A stretch of DNA of 24,006 nucleotides, from positions 1 to 24,006 of the forward strand of contig JAPPEF010000044.1 of the NCBI GenBank assembly GCA_028875335.1. The letters run 5' to 3'. The DNA is from Gemmatimonadota bacterium. Lineage in GTDB: Bacteria > Latescibacterota > UBA2968 > UBA8231. The notes under the pieces were generated by a model. The model made no database searches. It was not told the DNA's origin and saw only the letters and a list, made by a program, of their open reading frames with translations. The translations under genes were made by a program, and so were the position numbers. This document shows positions 23,394 through 24,006 of this stretch, piece by piece; position 1 is the stretch's first letter; the number at the start of each line of letters is the position of its first letter.

Positions 23394-24006
23394 TCAGTAG
23401 GCTATGTATAGAGGGTGTGCCTGCAGGTCGTCGCCCAGGTCTCCGGCTACGGTTATGCCCAACAAGTACACGCCTGGGGGGACGAGCTGGCCGTCAGGGA
23501 CTCGCCCGTCCCAAGTAAGGGCGTAGCGACCGTTGCTGAGCGCCGTCTGCTGTAGGGTGTGTACCAGTCGGCCCGACAGGTCGTACAGGCTCACCGCAAC
23601 AGCACCGGCCTTGGTCAGCGCTAGGATGTTGTAGGCGATAGCGACTTGGTCGTTGATCCCATCGCCGTTGGGCGTAAAGGGATTGGGCGTCAGTTCGAGG
23701 GCATCGATCAGCCGTTCGCTGCGGATTATCGAGGGGCTGAGCACCGTGGTGCCGGAGCGGGTGGGCTGGTCTTCGTCCCCCAAATTGGCGCTATTGCCCG
23801 AGGTGGAGTTTTGAAACGAACCGGGTTCGCTCGACAGCGAAGCCTGCCCGCGAAATTCGGTGCTAAAGGCCAGTACGGCCGCGCGAAACCTGATTTTCAG
23901 CAGACTGTCATCGGCTTGAATGCGCGGAAAGCGCACGCTGAAGTGGTCCTCTGCAATGGCGTTGATGGCAAGCCCCGAACCGCCAGCCGTATCGCCTTGC
24001 GCAAAG
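23394..24006 (-). CDS. Surface protein with FlgD/Ig-like C-terminal module (5' truncated by window edge)
   Basis: The frame is open to the window edge, so only the last 203 residues are visible. The GTG at 23936 is internal. LLKIRFRAAVLAFSTEF resembles LIHLRFAAAIFRNGTTF of the 1,086-residue protein. A serine/asparagine-rich link follows (SSEPGSFQNSTSGNSANLGD), then LELTPNPFTPNGDGIND and a FlgD-Ig-like module (VSLYDLSGRLVHTL, YALTWDGRVPDGQLVPPGVY). It ends HPLYIAY. The C-terminal module is thus paralogous to that of the gene at 18450-21710. It is probably exported, but the signal peptide is outside the window. Its stop is one base from the parvulin lipoprotein start, which puts it in the same operon. 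Function of the missing N-terminal part is unknown. Confidence 0.78.
   Translation of the reverse strand, partial: FAQGDTAGGSGLAINAIAEDHFSVRFPRIQADDSLLKIRFRAAVLAFSTEFRGQASLSSEPGSFQNSTSGNSANLGDEDQPTRSGTTVLSPSIIRSERLIDALELTPNPFTPNGDGINDQVAIAYNILALTKAGAVAVSLYDLSGRLVHTLQQTALSNGRYALTWDGRVPDGQLVPPGVYLLGITVAGDLGDDLQAHPLYIAY
23651..23687 (-). repeat. Copy 2 of the conserved C-terminal coding segment shared with 18713-18749
   Basis: Encodes the NPFTPNGDGIN part of the FlgD-like module in the truncated surface protein. It matches the other copy at 34 of 37 bases. Confidence 0.8.

Noticed and set aside
1..24006. CRISPR arrays, tRNA genes, insertion sequences, attachment sites
   Set aside because: Intergenic gaps are all about 100 bases or less and none shows direct repeats, cloverleaf patterns, transposase genes or terminal inverted repeats.

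Overview
The window looks like chromosomal DNA from a GC-rich (roughly 60% by eye), Gram-negative-type bacterium. Lipoprotein signals, a TonB-like domain, a SurA/PrsA-like periplasmic foldase and a predicted outer-membrane protein all imply a second membrane. Two exported proteins end in a FlgD/Ig-like domain of the TPNPFTPNGDGIND type. That domain, together with the TPR lipoprotein and the xylose-isomerase-like sugar enzyme, points to an uncultured FCB-type lineage; Latescibacterota-like would be my guess. This is inference, not a placement. No mobile element, phage gene, CRISPR array, tRNA or rRNA was seen. No gene-free stretch exceeds about 100 bases.

Layout. (1) 1-6238, plus strand: a tightly packed pyrimidine cluster of carB (5' truncated by the window edge), a TPR lipoprotein with a TonB-like C-terminus, pyrK and pyrD. 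Gaps and overlaps are 10 bp, -4 bp and -13 bp. (2) 6271-8417, minus strand: a lower-GC Uma2 endonuclease gene, then pcm coupled to a GT9 heptosyltransferase-like gene. (3) 8517-9193, plus strand: rplC (ribosomal protein uL3) standing alone with its own strong terminator, away from any S10-type cluster. (4) 9192-10349: a HIT-family gene with a near-consensus sigma70 promoter, divergent from a GT2 glycosyltransferase. (5) 10354-13538: a transporter-HEAT-repeat fusion, divergent from a sugar phosphate isomerase/epimerase. (6) 13535-24006, minus strand: a five-gene run. In transcription order it holds a surface protein (5' truncated), a double-parvulin lipoprotein, a large discoidin/Ig surface protein, a predicted outer-membrane protein and a GT-C glycosyltransferase with TPRs.

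How the genes fit together. Region 1 makes carbamoyl phosphate and orotate, with an envelope protein inserted into the translational chain. Region 6 reads as one envelope operon: two exported proteins with the same C-terminal module, a foldase-like chaperone between them, an outer-membrane candidate and a membrane glycosyltransferase. It is the best candidate here for an undescribed cell-surface system. Supporting details are a five-copy motif in the large surface protein, apparent loss of catalytic histidines in both parvulin domains, and the near-identical C-terminal coding segment in the two surface proteins.
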